64,000 nt of DNA from positions 186,001-250,000 of the forward strand of contig NZ_BMSA01000005.1 in assembly GCF_014648915.1 (NCBI RefSeq), read 5' to 3'. The DNA is from Streptomyces phaeofaciens (GTDB lineage: Bacteria > Actinomycetota > Actinomycetes > Streptomycetales > Streptomycetaceae). Position 1 is the first letter of the stretch. Each line of letters begins with the position of its first letter. The notes beneath the pieces are model-generated. The model saw nothing but the letters and a program-made list of their open reading frames with translations. It was not told the DNA's origin and did not search any database. Of the stretch, positions 1-7,727 are shown piece after piece. A program made the position numbers and the translations under genes.

Positions 1-233
1 CTGCGGCGGCGCGGTATCGCTCTGTGTCGTGTCCAGCATCTCGCGGGCGATGATGACGCAGGCCAGGCACTCCGCGCGATCAACACGCCCGGAATGAGCG
101 GGAGTTCGCTGAATTCCGTGATGTCGGTTTCAGGCTGTGATCACTTCCGCGCGCCCAGGGGCCGACTGTGTCGTTTCAACCGGCGGGCCGCCGAGATCCC
201 TCACCCACAGTCACGTCCCGGCGTCGCCGGGCT
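1..233. other. Window edge, no supported gene
   Basis: I see no gene that can be supported here. A minus-strand frame runs off the left edge from an ATG at 39 (peptide MLDTTQSDTAAA) and has reasonable codon use, so the N-terminus of a neighbouring gene is possible, but the ribosome-binding site in front of it is poor. Confidence 0.3.
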
Positions 234-680
234 TCATATGCCGTGCTTCTTGAGGATGGCCTCGATGTCGCTGAAGTCGTCGGCGCCGCCCTGGGCGCGG
301 GGCGCGGCGGCGGGACGGGCCGCCGGGCGGGAGCCCTGGCTCAGGGAGGGTGCCGAGGCGGTCGGGGCCACGGCGCCGGTTCGCTCGGCGCGGGCCGCCG
401 CCTTGCGGTCCTTGCGGGTGTCGCCGCGGCGGCGCTCCACGGCGCGTGTGGTCGCGAAGAGGGCCCAGGCAGCGCCGAGCACGCCGAAGCCGGCCCACGC
501 GGTGGGGCTGAAGGCCGTGTCGGCGAGCCATTCGACGACCCCGGTCATCACCAGGCCGAGGGGTACCAGGGAGTACGCCGTGAGCCGGGCGGCTGCGAGG
601 TAACGCTTGCGGTAGGCCGTGACCGCCGCGATGCCCAGGCCGGCCACGGCGGCGGCGGAACAGACGGTCTCGGCAATCAT
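234..680 (-). CDS. Small conserved membrane protein
   Basis: A 148-residue protein of unknown function. The ATG at 680 is chosen because AGGAGG (complement of 685-690) sits five bases upstream; the longer open frame before it has only Arg/Pro-rich out-of-frame-like sequence. The N-terminal half (about residues 4-70) holds two or three hydrophobic stretches (AETVCSAAAVAGLGIAAV, LTAYSLVPLGLVMTGVV, AWAGFGVLGAAWALFATT), followed by a basic segment (RRRGDTRKDRKAAARAERT) and an Ala/Pro-rich tail ending in DIEAILKKHGI. The positive segment after the membrane helices suggests a cytoplasmic tail. It is divergent from the thiol oxidoreductase gene at 979. No enzymatic motif is visible. Confidence 0.75.
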   Translation of the reverse strand: MIAETVCSAAAVAGLGIAAVTAYRKRYLAAARLTAYSLVPLGLVMTGVVEWLADTAFSPTAWAGFGVLGAAWALFATTRAVERRRGDTRKDRKAAARAERTGAVAPTASAPSLSQGSRPAARPAAAPRAQGGADDFSDIEAILKKHGI

Positions 681-978
681 CCGGTCCTCCTGGCGGGCAC
701 GTGCGGGCGGTGACAAGGTGGCTCGGCGCTCCGGCGGACGGGCGCTGTGTCTCTTCCATCCTGCACCTCCACCCCGCTCTCGGGCCATGCTCCGGCCGGA
801 CATCAGGGACATCTCCGGGTCGGCTCCTCCGCAGGTGCCGGTCTCCGTGGGCCGGCGCGGCCGGGGTCGGGGTCGCCTCGGGGTCCGGGCCGGCGCCCGG
901 TGGACGCGGGTGCGGGCCGGGCCGGGGCCGGTGCGGTCCGGATTGGGACGGGTGCGGGCGGGCTGGGAGACTGGGGGC

Positions 979-1527
979 ATGAGTGAGTCCTCCCCGGTGT
1001 CCGCCGCCGCGTCCGATCCGGCATCCGCCCAGTCCGCCGTCGTCCTGGACGTCTGGTGCGAGCTGCAGTGCCCGGACTGCCGCCATGCCCTCGACGATCT
1101 GCGCGCCCTGCGCGAGCGCTACGGCGACCGGCTCGAGCTGCGGCTGCGGCACTTCCCGCTGGAGAAGCACAAGCACTCCTTCGCGGCCGCCCAGGCCGCC
1201 GAGGAGGCTCTGGAGCAGGGTGGGGGATGGCCGTACGTCGAGGCCGTGCTGGGCCGGGTCGAGGAGCTGGACCGTAGGGGCGAACCCTTCCTGGTCGAGG
1301 TCGCAGGGGAACTCGGGCTCGACGCGGAGGAGTTCGACACCGCGCTGATCGACGGCCGGCACATCCTGATCGTGGACGCCGACCAGGCCGAGGGCAAGGC
1401 GATCGGGGTCACCGGCACACCGACGTACGTCATCGGCGGCGAGCGCCTCGACGGCGGCAAGAGCCAGGAGGGGCTGCGCGAGCGCGTCGAGGAGATCGCC
1501 GACCGGCTGCTGGCCGAGCAGGGCTGA
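979..1527 (+). CDS. DsbA-family thiol oxidoreductase
   Basis: 182 residues, thioredoxin-fold protein of the DsbA/FrnE type. The active-site motif CPDC lies at about residues 32-35 within ELQCPDCRHALDDLR, and the cis-proline loop (GVTGTPTYVIGG) lies near residues 138-149, the arrangement expected of a two-cysteine redox protein. The helical insertion between them (residues 50-130) is typical of the family. There is no signal peptide, so the protein is likely cytoplasmic, reducing or isomerising disulfides or acting on small thiol substrates. The ATG at 979 follows a weak GGGAG; longer upstream frames consist of GC-rich low-complexity codons and are not believed. Its substrate cannot be told from the sequence. 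Confidence 0.85.
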   Translation: MSESSPVSAAASDPASAQSAVVLDVWCELQCPDCRHALDDLRALRERYGDRLELRLRHFPLEKHKHSFAAAQAAEEALEQGGGWPYVEAVLGRVEELDRRGEPFLVEVAGELGLDAEEFDTALIDGRHILIVDADQAEGKAIGVTGTPTYVIGGERLDGGKSQEGLRERVEEIADRLLAEQG

Positions 1528-1620
1528 GCCGAGCCGAACCGGCCAAAGTCAGGCTGAGCCGAGCCGGGCAGAGCCAGGCGGAGCCCAGCCGAACCGGGCA
1601 GAGCCTGACCGAGCCGGGTT
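1528..1620. repeat. Short degenerate GAGCC-type tandem repeats
   Basis: The gap between two convergent genes is filled with variants of GAGCCGAGCCGGGCA and CAGCCGAACCGGGCAGAGCC. Units of roughly 17-22 bases recur about four times with substitutions. No hairpin with a T-tract is visible, so termination of either gene here is uncertain. Confidence 0.7.
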
Positions 1621-2444
1621 CAGAGCAGGTTCTTGTACATCGTGTAGCCCACCGGCACGTACCCCAGGGCGTCGTAGAGCCGCTCGGCCGGGGTGTTGTC
1701 CGCGAAGACGTTCAGGCCGATCGCCCGCGCGCCGGCGGCCACGGCCTGGGCCTCGGCCAGCAGCATGAGGGAGCGGCCGTGGCCCCGGCCCCGGTGGGTG
1801 GCGTCGGTCTCCACGTCGTAGACGTAGGCCCGGTCCCCGTCGATGCCCAGCCAGAGCGTGCCGACCTGGGTTCCCTCGTGTTCCAGGGTGCTGATCAGCA
1901 TGTTCTCGGTGGCGAGGCCGTGCGGCAGGATCCCTTCGGTGTCCTGTTCGGCCTTGACGCGGGCCTCGGCCTCGGCGACACCGCGGGCGATCCAGCTCTG
2001 GGCGTACTCTTTGATGCCGTGCTGCCGCCACGGCCCGTACTCGGCCTCGGTCATGGGTCTGGCCCGGCTGCCCGGGGGCAGTGCGGGCGCCACCGGGCCC
2101 AGGGGCTTCTCCATGCCGCGGTTGCGGTGGAGGTAGCCGAGAGCCGTGGCGAGGCGCAGGGCGTGGGCCGCGTCGGCGGGCACCCGGATCTCGATCCTGC
2201 GGCAGCCCCAGCCCCGCGCCACCTCCTCGGCGGCGAGCGCGGCGACCGCGCCCCGGCCCCGGCCCCGGTCCGGTTCCTCGATGCGCAGGTCGCCGATCCG
2301 GGCGACGGAGGGCCCGAAGTCGGGGTGGGTGGAGAGGTGTATCGCCCCGACGGGACGGCTGTTCACGCACACCTGGTAGTGGCGCGACAGCGCCCCGCCG
2401 GCGGCACGCTGAAGCGGCTCGGTGGGCCGCAGGGTCGTGGTCAT
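1620..2444 (-). CDS. GNAT acetyltransferase with two GNAT domains
   Basis: 274 residues. Two GCN5-related N-acetyltransferase modules are fused. The first (residues ~15-120) carries an acetyl-CoA-binding signature around PDRGRGRGAVAALAAEE; the second (~130-274) carries THRGRGHGRSLMLLAEAQ followed by NTPAERLYDALGYVPVGY, the usual C-terminal GNAT strand-helix. The double-domain build resembles MshD mycothiol synthase and antibiotic acetyltransferases, but nothing here fixes the substrate. The ATG at 2444 lacks a good ribosome-binding site; an in-frame start 27 bases upstream is an alternative. The gene converges on the DsbA-like gene and lies 75 bases downstream of the pabBC pair on the same strand. 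Confidence 0.85.
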   Translation of the reverse strand: MTTTLRPTEPLQRAAGGALSRHYQVCVNSRPVGAIHLSTHPDFGPSVARIGDLRIEEPDRGRGRGAVAALAAEEVARGWGCRRIEIRVPADAAHALRLATALGYLHRNRGMEKPLGPVAPALPPGSRARPMTEAEYGPWRQHGIKEYAQSWIARGVAEAEARVKAEQDTEGILPHGLATENMLISTLEHEGTQVGTLWLGIDGDRAYVYDVETDATHRGRGHGRSLMLLAEAQAVAAGARAIGLNVFADNTPAERLYDALGYVPVGYTMYKNLL

Positions 2445-2519
2445 CAGGGGGTTTCTACCCGCCGTGGGCACCGAAGTCAGCCCGATTTTCCACGTCCCTG
2501 CTCCCCAGGGCCCGGCGGC

Positions 2520-3341
2520 CTACGGGTCGAGGTCGTCGCCGGCGCGTTCGTCGAAGATCCGCATCGCCTTGGCGGTGACCGGGCCCGGGGTGCCGGGCAG
2601 TTCGCGGGCGTCGACGCGGTGGACGGCCTGGACGTCCCGCAGGGTGGAGGTGAGGAAGACCTCGTCGGCCCGCTCCAGCACGTCCAGCGGCAGGTCGGTC
2701 TCCTTGGCGCCGGTCCACTCGACGGTCAGCTCGCGGGTGATGCCCGCGAGGCAGCCGGAGGCGATCGGCGGGGTGTGGATCTCGCCGTCCAGGACGACGA
2801 AGACGTTCGACCCGGTGCCCTCGCAGAGCCGCCCGGTCGTGTTGGCGAACAGCGCCTCCGTGGCGCCGTGTTGGTGGGCGCGGGCCAGGGCGACGACGTT
2901 CTCGGCGTACGAGGTGGTCTTCAGGCCGGTGAGGGCGCCGCGTTCGTTGCGGGTCCAGGGGACCGTGACGACGGCGGTGGAGTCGGGGCGGCGGGTGGTC
3001 TCGCCGAGGGCGACGACGAGGGTCGGTCCCTGGTCGCCGCGGTCGGAGCCGAGGGGGCCGTGGCCGCCGGTGTAGGTGATGCGCAGCCGGCCGAGCGGGA
3101 CCGGATGGGCCTCGACGACGGCGGCGCAGGCGCGGCGGACCTCGTCGAGATCGGGCTCGGGCAGGCCGAGGCCGCGCGCGGAGCGGGCCAGCCGGGCGAG
3201 GTGGCGGGTGAGCGCGAACGTCCTGCCGTCCACGGCCTTCACCGTCTCGAAGACGCCGTCGCCCACGGTCAGTCCGTGGTCGAAGACGGAGACGCGGGCG
3301 GACTCGATGTCCTGAAGTCCTCCGTCGAGCCAAAGCTTCAC
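2520..3341 (-). CDS. pabC: Aminodeoxychorismate lyase-type class IV aminotransferase
   Basis: 273 residues, fold-type IV PLP enzyme. It most likely cleaves 4-amino-4-deoxychorismate to 4-aminobenzoate and pyruvate, the last step of the pABA branch of folate synthesis. Visible family features: N-terminal VSVFDHGLTVGDGVFETVK, the PLP lysine in GALTGLKTTSYAEN, the conserved Glu-Gly-Thr stretch LCEGTGSNVFVV, and GITRELTVEW. A GTG start at 3341 with GGGAGAG seven bases upstream is preferred over longer frames. The stop of pabB lies 11 bases upstream, so the two are one transcript, which supports the lyase reading over a branched-chain or D-amino-acid aminotransferase. Confidence 0.85.
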   Translation of the reverse strand: MKLWLDGGLQDIESARVSVFDHGLTVGDGVFETVKAVDGRTFALTRHLARLARSARGLGLPEPDLDEVRRACAAVVEAHPVPLGRLRITYTGGHGPLGSDRGDQGPTLVVALGETTRRPDSTAVVTVPWTRNERGALTGLKTTSYAENVVALARAHQHGATEALFANTTGRLCEGTGSNVFVVLDGEIHTPPIASGCLAGITRELTVEWTGAKETDLPLDVLERADEVFLTSTLRDVQAVHRVDARELPGTPGPVTAKAMRIFDERAGDDLDP

Positions 3342-3352
3342 TGGTCTCTCCC

Positions 3353-4495
3353 TCACCTGTCCGTACCGGGGGCCGCAGGTCGGCCGGGGGTGCGGCCCGT
3401 ACCGGAGGCGTTCCCGGACACGGCGTCCCCCGGGCCGGCACCGCACCCGAGGGGCTGTTCACTCACCTCGTACGTCCCCGACGCTATCGCGAGCAGCCGG
3501 GAGGCCTTCAGCTCGGTCTCCGCCCACTCCGCCTCGGGGTCGGAGCCCCAGGTGATGCCGGCGCCGGTGCCGAAGCGGAGGAGGGCCGTGCCCCCGGGGG
3601 CGCGGTCGATCCAGAAGGTGCGGATGCCGACGGCCAGCTCGCCCGTGCCCCGGTCGGCGTCGACCCAGCCGATGCCGCCGCAGTACGGGCCGCGGGGCGC
3701 GGTCTCCAGGGCGTCGATGATCCTGAGGGCGCTGGACTTGGGGGCGCCGGTGACCGAGCCGGGCGGGAAGGCCGCGTCGAGCAACACGGGCCAGCCGGCG
3801 TCGTCGCGCAGTTCGCCGCGCACGGTCGAGACGAGGTGGACCAGGCCCGGGTGCTTCTCGACGGCGCACAGGTCGGGGACGGTGACGCTGCCGGTGGCGC
3901 AGACGCGCCCGATGTCGTTGCGGACCAGGTCCACGATCATCACGTTCTCGGCGTAGTCCTTGTCGAGGAGGTCCGCCTCGGTGCGCCCGGTCCCCTTGAT
4001 CGGCCCGGATTCGACGACCCGCCCGGCCCGGCGCAGGAACAGCTCGGGGGACGCGGTGGCGATCTCGACGCCGTGCCCGGGGAGGCGGATCGTTCCTGCG
4101 TACGGTGCGGGGTTGCCGCGTGTGAGCAGGGCGGTCAGGGCGTCCACGTCGGCGTCGGCGTCGACGGGCGCGGTGAGGACGCGGCAGAGGTTGGCCTGGT
4201 AGACCTCGCCTGCGGCGATGTGCTCGCGGATCCGGCGCACGCCGGCCGTGTACGCGGCACGGTCGAGGGACGACGTCCAGTCACCGGCGGCGGGCCCCCG
4301 CCATGCGCCCGGCACGGGCGCGGGCACCGGCTCCTCGCGGACGTCGGCGAAGCGGGCGCAGACCAGAGCGCCCTCGAAGTCGGCGGCGACGGCCCAGAAA
4401 CCGGTGGACTCCAGGGCCGCGGGATCACTGGTGACGTCGAGGAGACCGGTGGCCGCGCGGCTGCCGAAACGGGCGAGAGGAGGGAGGTCGAGCAC
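3353..4495 (-). CDS. pabB: Aminodeoxychorismate synthase component I (chorismate-binding)
   Basis: 380 residues, the chorismate-binding subunit that aminates chorismate to 4-amino-4-deoxychorismate. Diagnostic motifs are PIKGTGR (residues ~200), DLVRNDIGRVC, PPGSVTGAPKSSALRIID and FGTGAGITWGSDPEAEW; the lysine of PIKGT is the residue typical of PabB/anthranilate synthases. It is shorter than E. coli PabB (about 450) because the N-terminal tryptophan-site region is reduced. No glutaminase (PabA/TrpG) gene is adjacent, so that subunit must come from elsewhere. The GTG at 4495 is preferred: seven bases upstream is TAGACT (complement of 4503-4508), a good -10 element, so the mRNA may be leaderless. 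It is translated immediately before pabC. Confidence 0.88.
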   Translation of the reverse strand: MLDLPPLARFGSRAATGLLDVTSDPAALESTGFWAVAADFEGALVCARFADVREEPVPAPVPGAWRGPAAGDWTSSLDRAAYTAGVRRIREHIAAGEVYQANLCRVLTAPVDADADVDALTALLTRGNPAPYAGTIRLPGHGVEIATASPELFLRRAGRVVESGPIKGTGRTEADLLDKDYAENVMIVDLVRNDIGRVCATGSVTVPDLCAVEKHPGLVHLVSTVRGELRDDAGWPVLLDAAFPPGSVTGAPKSSALRIIDALETAPRGPYCGGIGWVDADRGTGELAVGIRTFWIDRAPGGTALLRFGTGAGITWGSDPEAEWAETELKASRLLAIASGTYEVSEQPLGCGAGPGDAVSGNASGTGRTPGRPAAPGTDR

Positions 4496-4626
4496 GGTGT
4501 CGAGTCTATGGCGGGTGTCGGCGGGGCGGCCCGGGCGTGTCCTTCGTGGGGCCCTGAGCAGGTCCGCAGTGGCCGCGTGACGGCCGGGGGCGGGGGCGCA
4601 GGGCAGCACGCTGCACAAACGCGTTT

Positions 4627-4654
4627 TTGTGCTGGCCCAGGTATCCGCTAGAGT
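4627..4654 (+). promoter_or_regulatory. Promoter of the tRNA cluster
   Basis: TTGTGC (4627-4632) and TAGAGT (4649-4654) are separated by 16 bases and match the vegetative HrdB-type pattern TTGACN / TAGRRT. Predicted transcription start is near 4661, about 35 bases before the first tRNA. An imperfect hairpin CACAAACGCGTTTTTGTG overlaps the -35 region. Confidence 0.7.
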
Positions 4655-4695
4655 TCAACACGTCGCCGGGACGCGAGAGCGCACCGAAACGACAT

Positions 4696-4768
4696 GCGGA
4701 CGTAGCTCAGTTGGTAGAGCGCAACCTTGCCAAGGTTGAGGTCGCGAGTTCGAGCCTCGTCGTCCGCT
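4696..4768 (+). tRNA. tRNA-Gly(GCC)
   Basis: 73-base cloverleaf. Acceptor arms are GCGGACG and CGTCCGC with discriminator T. The anticodon stem CAACC/GGTTG encloses the loop TTGCCAA, giving anticodon GCC. The T-arm contains GTTCGAG. The CCA end is not encoded. Confidence 0.97.
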
Positions 4769-4807
4769 CGAAGGAACAAGGGGATCTTCCCGAACCCCTG
4801 CACTCCT

Positions 4808-4878
4808 GGTGGAGTGGCCGAGAGGCGAGGCAACGGCCTGCAAAGCCGTCTACACGGGTTCAAATCCCGTCTCCACCT
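4808..4878 (+). tRNA. tRNA-Cys(GCA)
   Basis: 71-base cloverleaf. Acceptor arms GGTGGAG/CTCCACC with discriminator T. The anticodon stem ACGGC/GCCGT encloses CTGCAAA, giving anticodon GCA. The T-arm reads CGGGTTCAAATCCCG. No encoded CCA. Confidence 0.97.
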
Positions 4879-4882
4879 CCAA

Positions 4883-4954
4883 GGACGATTAGCTCAGCGG
4901 GAGAGCGCTTCCCTGACACGGAAGAGGTCACTGGTTCAATCCCAGTATCGTCCA
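4883..4954 (+). tRNA. tRNA-Val(GAC), copy 1
   Basis: 72-base cloverleaf. Acceptor arms GGACGAT/ATCGTCC with discriminator A. The anticodon stem CTTCC/GGAAG encloses CTGACAC, giving anticodon GAC. It starts only four bases after tRNA-Cys, so the two must be processed from one precursor. Confidence 0.97.
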
Positions 4955-4978
4955 CTGAAGCCCGACGGCTTCGAACCC

Positions 4979-5050
4979 GCGCGATTAGCTCAGCGGGAGA
5001 GCGCTTCCCTGACACGGAAGAGGTCACTGGTTCAATCCCAGTATCGCGCA
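4979..5050 (+). tRNA. tRNA-Val(GAC), copy 2, variant acceptor stem
   Basis: Identical to the flanking tRNA-Val copies through the D, anticodon and T arms, but the acceptor stem is GCGCGAT/ATCGCGC instead of GGACGAT/ATCGTCC. Positions 2 and 3 differ on both sides, so pairing is kept. Anticodon GAC, discriminator A. Confidence 0.95.
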
Positions 5051-5084
5051 CGCAGTGCCCATGGCCCTCGGGCCGTGGTCCCGA

Positions 5085-5156
5085 GGACGATTAGCTCAGC
5101 GGGAGAGCGCTTCCCTGACACGGAAGAGGTCACTGGTTCAATCCCAGTATCGTCCA
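5085..5156 (+). tRNA. tRNA-Val(GAC), copy 3
   Basis: 72 bases, identical in sequence to copy 1 (acceptor GGACGAT/ATCGTCC, anticodon GAC). Last tRNA before the terminator of the cluster. Confidence 0.97.
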
Positions 5157-5165
5157 CACACCGGA

Positions 5166-5196
5166 GCCCCCGGCCGTCTCGTACGGCCGGGGGCTT
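5166..5196 (+). terminator. Terminator of the tRNA cluster
   Basis: Perfect 12-bp stem GCCCCCGGCCGT / ACGGCCGGGGGC with a five-base loop, followed by TT, ten bases after the last tRNA. Confidence 0.85.
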
Positions 5197-5230
5197 CGTC
5201 GTGGTTCCGTCAGCCGGGGTTCGGTTCCGG

Positions 5231-5536
5231 TCAGCTGGAGAACAGCATGCGGCCGAAGCTCTTCTGGCGGTGGTGGCCGCCGTAGTGCTGCCCACCGTGG
5301 TGACCGCCGTGCGGGGCGCCCCAGGCGGGTGCGGCGGGGGCCGCGGGTGCGGCGGGGTACGCCTGCGGGGCGGGCGGTGCCGGGGGTGCGGGCTGGGACC
5401 ACTGGGACTCCAGGCGGGTCAGCGCCTCCAGCTCGCCGTAGTCGAGGAAGATCCCACGGCAGTTGCTGCACTGTTCTATCTGGACGCCGTTGCGGTTGTA
5501 CGTGTGCATCTGAGCGTGACACTTCGGGCACTGCAT
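5231..5536 (-). CDS. TFIIB-type zinc-ribbon protein
   Basis: 101 residues. Residues 2-28 form a zinc ribbon, CPKC then CSNCRG 20 residues later (MQCPKCHAQM and IEQCSNCRGIFLDYGELEAL), the pattern of the zf-TFIIB family, a small DNA- or protein-binding module. The middle is Pro/Ala-rich linker and the end is His/Gly-rich (GGHHGGQHYGGHHRQ), which could bind metal. The ATG at 5536 is used; a TTG four codons upstream lies directly against the GAGGAG and is less likely as the start. Function is unknown. It is followed on the same strand by the tRNA cluster read in the opposite direction. Confidence 0.8.
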   Translation of the reverse strand: MQCPKCHAQMHTYNRNGVQIEQCSNCRGIFLDYGELEALTRLESQWSQPAPPAPPAPQAYPAAPAAPAAPAWGAPHGGHHGGQHYGGHHRQKSFGRMLFSS

Positions 5537-5617
5537 GGTTCGGCTCAACTCCTCGCCGGTCGGTCCTGTTTCGCGTACCGCCAGGACAGACTCTGTCCGG
5601 CCGCGGTCGGTTGCACC

Positions 5618-6571
5618 CTACGTCGTGGAGGTTCGTGCCAACTGCGGGGGGACCGAACCCATTCGGGCACAGGCGTCCACCAGGGCCTGCTCGACCTCGT
5701 CGAGGGGGCGGTCCTCGGCGAGGGCCTTGGCCGTGGCCCGGGCGGCGCTCTGGACGGTGAGGGCGCGGGCGGGGACGTCGAGGGCGGGCCAGGGGTCGCC
5801 GTCCGGGGGGACCGCCGGGCCGGCGGCGGCACGGTAGGCGTCGAGGAAGCGGGTCCACTCGTCGGGCGGGAGCAGGCCGCAGGCGTACCAGGCGGCGGGG
5901 CGGGCGAGGTCCCAGGCCGGGACACCGACGCCGAGGTCGTCGACGTCTATGAGACGCCAGGGGCCGTGGGGGGCGGGGTGGCGGACGAGCTGGCCGAGGT
6001 GGAGGTCGCCGTGGCACAGGGTGGTGGTGTCGGGCATCGGGGCCTCGGCACGGGCCCAGGCCGGGAGGGTGCGCCAGGCGCCGAGGACGGCAGGGGTGGC
6101 GGGGTGGTGCGGGGCGGTCGCCCGGAGGCGGGCCACGGCCAGGGCGGCCTTGGCGGGACCGCGCATCGGGGGCAGGGCCGGCGGAACCGGGGTGGTGCGG
6201 TGGAGGAGGGCGAGGAGCGTGGCGGCCTCCTCCCAGGGAGCCGCGTCCGGCCTCTCCGGGTCCACCGGGGTGCCGTACGGCCAGCAGGTGACCAGGCGGC
6301 CGTGCAGGGGTGTCGGTGTCGGACCGAGCGGCGGAAGGAGGACCTCGGGGAGGCGGGTGGCGGCGGTGAGCCGCAGGGTGAGGTCGTCCAGGGCCGTGTC
6401 CGGGGCGTGGGCCTTCGCGACGGTGTCCGCGTGGCGTACGACGGTGGCGTCGGCGCGGTCGGCGAGGGTGGCGGCGCCGCAGGAGCAGGGGGTGGGGCCG
6501 GGTGTTCCGCCGGTGTGGGCCTGGGCGCGGGCTCGGGCGGTGAGTCCGGCGAGCAGGGGGGTGGCGGTCAC
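5618..6571 (-). CDS. Aminoglycoside phosphotransferase-like kinase
   Basis: 317 residues of the APH/choline kinase fold. The Brenner motif appears as LCHGDLHLGQLV (the Asp of HGDxH is the catalytic base) and the metal-binding loop as IDVDDLGVGVPAWDLARP. The glutamine in place of the usual Asn after HGDLH is uncommon but known in this superfamily. A cysteine pair (PCSCGA) occurs near the N-terminus. Substrate is unknown; a real antibiotic resistance function should not be assumed. The GTG at 6571 has AGGGAG five bases upstream; longer frames are rejected as low-complexity. The 82-base gap to the zinc-ribbon gene shows no promoter that I can identify. Confidence 0.82.
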   Translation of the reverse strand: MTATPLLAGLTARARAQAHTGGTPGPTPCSCGAATLADRADATVVRHADTVAKAHAPDTALDDLTLRLTAATRLPEVLLPPLGPTPTPLHGRLVTCWPYGTPVDPERPDAAPWEEAATLLALLHRTTPVPPALPPMRGPAKAALAVARLRATAPHHPATPAVLGAWRTLPAWARAEAPMPDTTTLCHGDLHLGQLVRHPAPHGPWRLIDVDDLGVGVPAWDLARPAAWYACGLLPPDEWTRFLDAYRAAAGPAVPPDGDPWPALDVPARALTVQSAARATAKALAEDRPLDEVEQALVDACARMGSVPPQLARTSTT

Positions 6572-6731
6572 GGGGCTCCCTGGGCGGTGCGGGTGGTCTC
6601 CGGGTGAGGGTACGTAGGCCGGGCCGCCTCGGTCATGTGGTGCCCGGGGCCCCGGAGTGCCCGGGGTGGGGTGGCGGGCTGTGCGCGGGCCCGTGGGGGA
6701 GATCGGCGGCCGACTGTTTTCGGGCAGAGCA

Positions 6732-6767
6732 ATGCCGGCGCAGCTCCCCAGCTGCGCCGGCATTTTT
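6732..6767 (+). terminator. Strong hairpin with T-tract
   Basis: Perfect 14-bp stem (6732-6745 with 6750-6763), four-base loop CCCC, followed on the plus strand by TTTTT. No plus-strand gene ends here; it may work in both directions and stop minus-strand transcription from the small gene at 6852-7049. Confidence 0.8.
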
Positions 6768-6851
6768 GCCGTCCGCCGCACCCCCGTCCCCACGGGGTTT
6801 CATGGGTGGATGTCCCCGCCCGGACCGCTCTTCCGGGCCTGGGGTCGCCGC

Positions 6852-7049
6852 TCAGCGCCCCAGCATCTCGCCCACGGACGACGCCTGTATGGCCACTGTC
6901 TCCCAGCCGTCGAAGACGACGAGGAGCAGGACCGCCAGGGGAAGGGCCATGATCGTCGCCACCAGGGGGTGGCGGCGGCCCGTGCGGCGGGGGCGGAGTG
7001 CTCTGCTCTCCTGGGTGCGGACGACCGTCCGCGGTGCCGTGTGGGCCAT
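6852..7049 (-). CDS. Small single-pass membrane protein
   Basis: 65 residues. A basic N-terminus (RTVVRTQESRALRPRRTGRRHP) is followed by one membrane segment (residues ~30-46, VATIMALPLAVLLLVVF) and a short tail ending GEMLGR. The positive-inside rule places the N-terminus in the cytoplasm. The ATG at 7049 has AGGAGAGGG five bases upstream, a strong site that makes the small gene believable. No known function. Confidence 0.7.
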   Translation of the reverse strand: MAHTAPRTVVRTQESRALRPRRTGRRHPLVATIMALPLAVLLLVVFDGWETVAIQASSVGEMLGR

Positions 7050-7727
7050 GGTCCCTCTCCTGACCGTTCAGTTGTCGTTGGCAGCGGCGGGTACCTGACC
7101 TCGGGGGACGAGTGCTGCACCCGCCGCTTGACCTCAAATCTAGGCGCGTGGCGGGCGCCGGGCGTCATGCCCTCGTACCGATTGCCGGGCCTCCCGGAGG
7201 ATGAGCCATGACCTGCGGTGTACTCCCCTGGGTGGAGACGGGGTCCTAGGTCTCGGGGTCATCCCGGAAGGGGTGCCCGGTGCGGGCCGGTTTTTCCGAA
7301 CCGTCCACGCGCGGGACCGGATGTGCGACCGGGGCGAGCACCCGGTTCGCCGTGAAGCGTGCGGTGCCCGGACCACGGCGCGCGGGGGACCTCCAGCGTG
7401 ACTTCACTCACTTCCACCCCACCCCGGCGGACCGCCGTCTCCGCTCTGCGGCCCGCTCTGCCTGCCACCAGCTCGTATGTCCGTGTCGTGTCGCCGGCGT
7501 CCACGCCCCTCTCCACCCGGTCACCCTTCGCCGCTTCAATCCCCCTTCCGTGACAGGTGGTTGAGGTCACGGTGTCCCGAAAGTGCGCCTGTTCTCAGGC
7601 CCTCTGACCACTCTTCACTTCTCCCGCCCGGCGCTGACAATCGATCGGGACGAGAGGGCGCGGCCTCTGCGCGCGAACGGCCGCGGAAACGTAAGCTGTG
7701 GCACGTCACACGGACCGGGCAGCGGGG
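7050..7727. other. 678-base gap without a supported gene
   Basis: Divergent control region between the small membrane protein and the kinase. Short frames occur on both strands but none has both a ribosome-binding site and convincing codon use. A TTGACC sits at 7127-7132 and CTAGGC just after it, but spacing does not give a clear promoter. I see nothing else definable. Confidence 0.5.

Noticed and set aside
1..39. Start of a minus-strand gene (MLDTTQSDTAAA)
   Set aside because: Only 13 codons are inside the window and the ribosome-binding site is weak, so it is noted but not called.
4696..5156. Integration site for a mobile element at the tRNA cluster
   Set aside because: tRNA genes are common attachment sites, but no integrase, partial tRNA copy or flanking repeat is present; the three tRNA-Val genes are complete.
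5618..6571. Aminoglycoside resistance gene
   Set aside because: The fold matches APH kinases, but this superfamily is broad; context and sequence give no support for drug resistance.
7140..7401. Short open frames on both strands in the gap before the Ser/Thr kinase
   Set aside because: Arg/Pro-rich products, no good ribosome-binding site, no motif.
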